Assembly: GCA_027296045.1 (NCBI GenBank)
Contig: JAPUJS010000146.1
Span: 1-5,682 of the forward strand
Direction of reading: 5' to 3'
Origin: a bacterium
GTDB lineage: Bacteria > Latescibacterota > UBA2968
DNA: 5,682 nt
The notes beneath the pieces were generated by a model that was given only the letters and a program-made list of their open reading frames with translations, was not told where the DNA came from and searched no databases. A program made the position numbers and the translations under genes. Shown piece after piece: positions 5,334 through 5,682 of the stretch (positions are counted from its first letter, which is position 1; the number at the start of each line of letters is the position of its first letter).

Positions 5334-5682
5334 ATGTCGTCTGGGAAAGAGATAAATCAGAGCACTCCAGATACGGTGGTCGGCCTGCATACGCGTGTGG
5401 CGTGGCTGGCCATCATGCTTGGATGCCTGTTTGGCCTGGGAAGCTTCACCTTATATTATGGGGAAGGTTTTTCTTATTTTAGTAAAGACCCGAAGGCATG
5501 TATGAACTGTCATATTATGAAGCCACAATTCGATTCCTGGCAAAAGTCAAGCCACCACACCCTGGCCACCTGTGTAGACTGCCATTTACCCCATGACTTT
5601 CTGGGCAAGTACATCGCAAAAGCAGAGAATGGGTATAACCATTCCAAGGCTTTTACGCTGCAAAATTTTCATGAACCCATTT
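5334..5682 (+). CDS. nrfH: Cytochrome c nitrite reductase small subunit NrfH (3' end cut by window)
   Basis: The first 116 codons are present; the gene runs off the window. ATG 5334 is the only start after an in-frame stop at 5310-5312, and AAAGGA (5324-5329) precedes it by 4 bases. The protein has a short cytoplasmic N-terminus and one membrane anchor (about 22-42). It then has DPKACMNCHIM (52-62), a CxxCHxM haem site as in NrfH, where the methionine serves as haem ligand, and QKSSHHTLATCVDCHLP (70-86), with a second CxxCH. KYIAKAENGYNHSKAFTLQN (92-111), up to EPI at the window end, is highly typical of NrfH. Two further haem sites should follow outside. NrfH takes electrons from menaquinol and passes them to NrfA, which reduces nitrite to ammonium in the periplasm; nrfA is expected next. 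NapC/NirT relatives share the fold, but the CxxCHxM spacing and the AENGYNHSKAF segment favour NrfH. Confidence 0.92.
   Translation, partial: MSSGKEINQSTPDTVVGLHTRVAWLAIMLGCLFGLGSFTLYYGEGFSYFSKDPKACMNCHIMKPQFDSWQKSSHHTLATCVDCHLPHDFLGKYIAKAENGYNHSKAFTLQNFHEPI

Noticed and set aside
5138..5482. 114-codon + strand open frame between the sigma gene and nrfH
   Set aside because: It runs out of frame into the clearly coding nrfH and covers the promoter region; no ribosome binding site independent of the sigma gene's end is seen.

Overview
The window carries five complete or near-complete genes and one gene cut off by the window end, all on the + strand. It looks like a Gram-negative, respiratory bacterium: there is a signal-peptide-bearing outer-membrane barrel, a TonB energy transducer, a periplasmic YceI-family protein and the start of a NrfH-type membrane cytochrome. 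A near-perfect sigma-54 promoter shows that the host uses RpoN. The TonB, with its long acidic/proline linker and no recognisable SxxxH membrane motif, reminds me of FCB-group and candidate-phylum bacteria (KSB1/Caldithrix-like) more than of enterobacteria, but I cannot fix the taxonomy from this window.

Layout. (1) 4-873: a YcgR-like PilZ-type protein whose c-di-GMP binding motifs look degenerate, closed by a strong hairpin terminator (899-932). (2) 933-1228: a control region with a cluster of TGAGACA/TGTCTCA half-sites around 980-1035 and, about 100 bp further on, a textbook sigma-54 -24/-12 element (1130-1145). (3) 1229-2629: a porin-like beta-barrel gene. Two strong Shine-Dalgarno/ATG pairs lie in one open frame. 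The downstream start (1355) gives a clean signal peptide; the upstream one (1229) would add 42 residues. A terminator follows at 2645-2689. (4) 2765-5141: a YceI-family protein, TonB and a compact sigma-70-family factor in a closely spaced same-strand series, probably one transcript. (5) 5211-5682: a promoter-like region and the first 116 codons of nrfH, the quinol-oxidising anchor of the ammonia-forming nitrite reductase. nrfA is expected just beyond the window.

How the parts may work together (inference): the porin is under activator-dependent RpoN control. The YceI-TonB-sigma cluster joins envelope functions to a transcription factor and sits directly upstream of nitrite ammonification. 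The sigma factor keeps the usual -35-reading helix but has changed residues where RpoD reads the -10 element, so it may serve a specialised promoter set. No mobile element, CRISPR array, tRNA or rRNA was seen.
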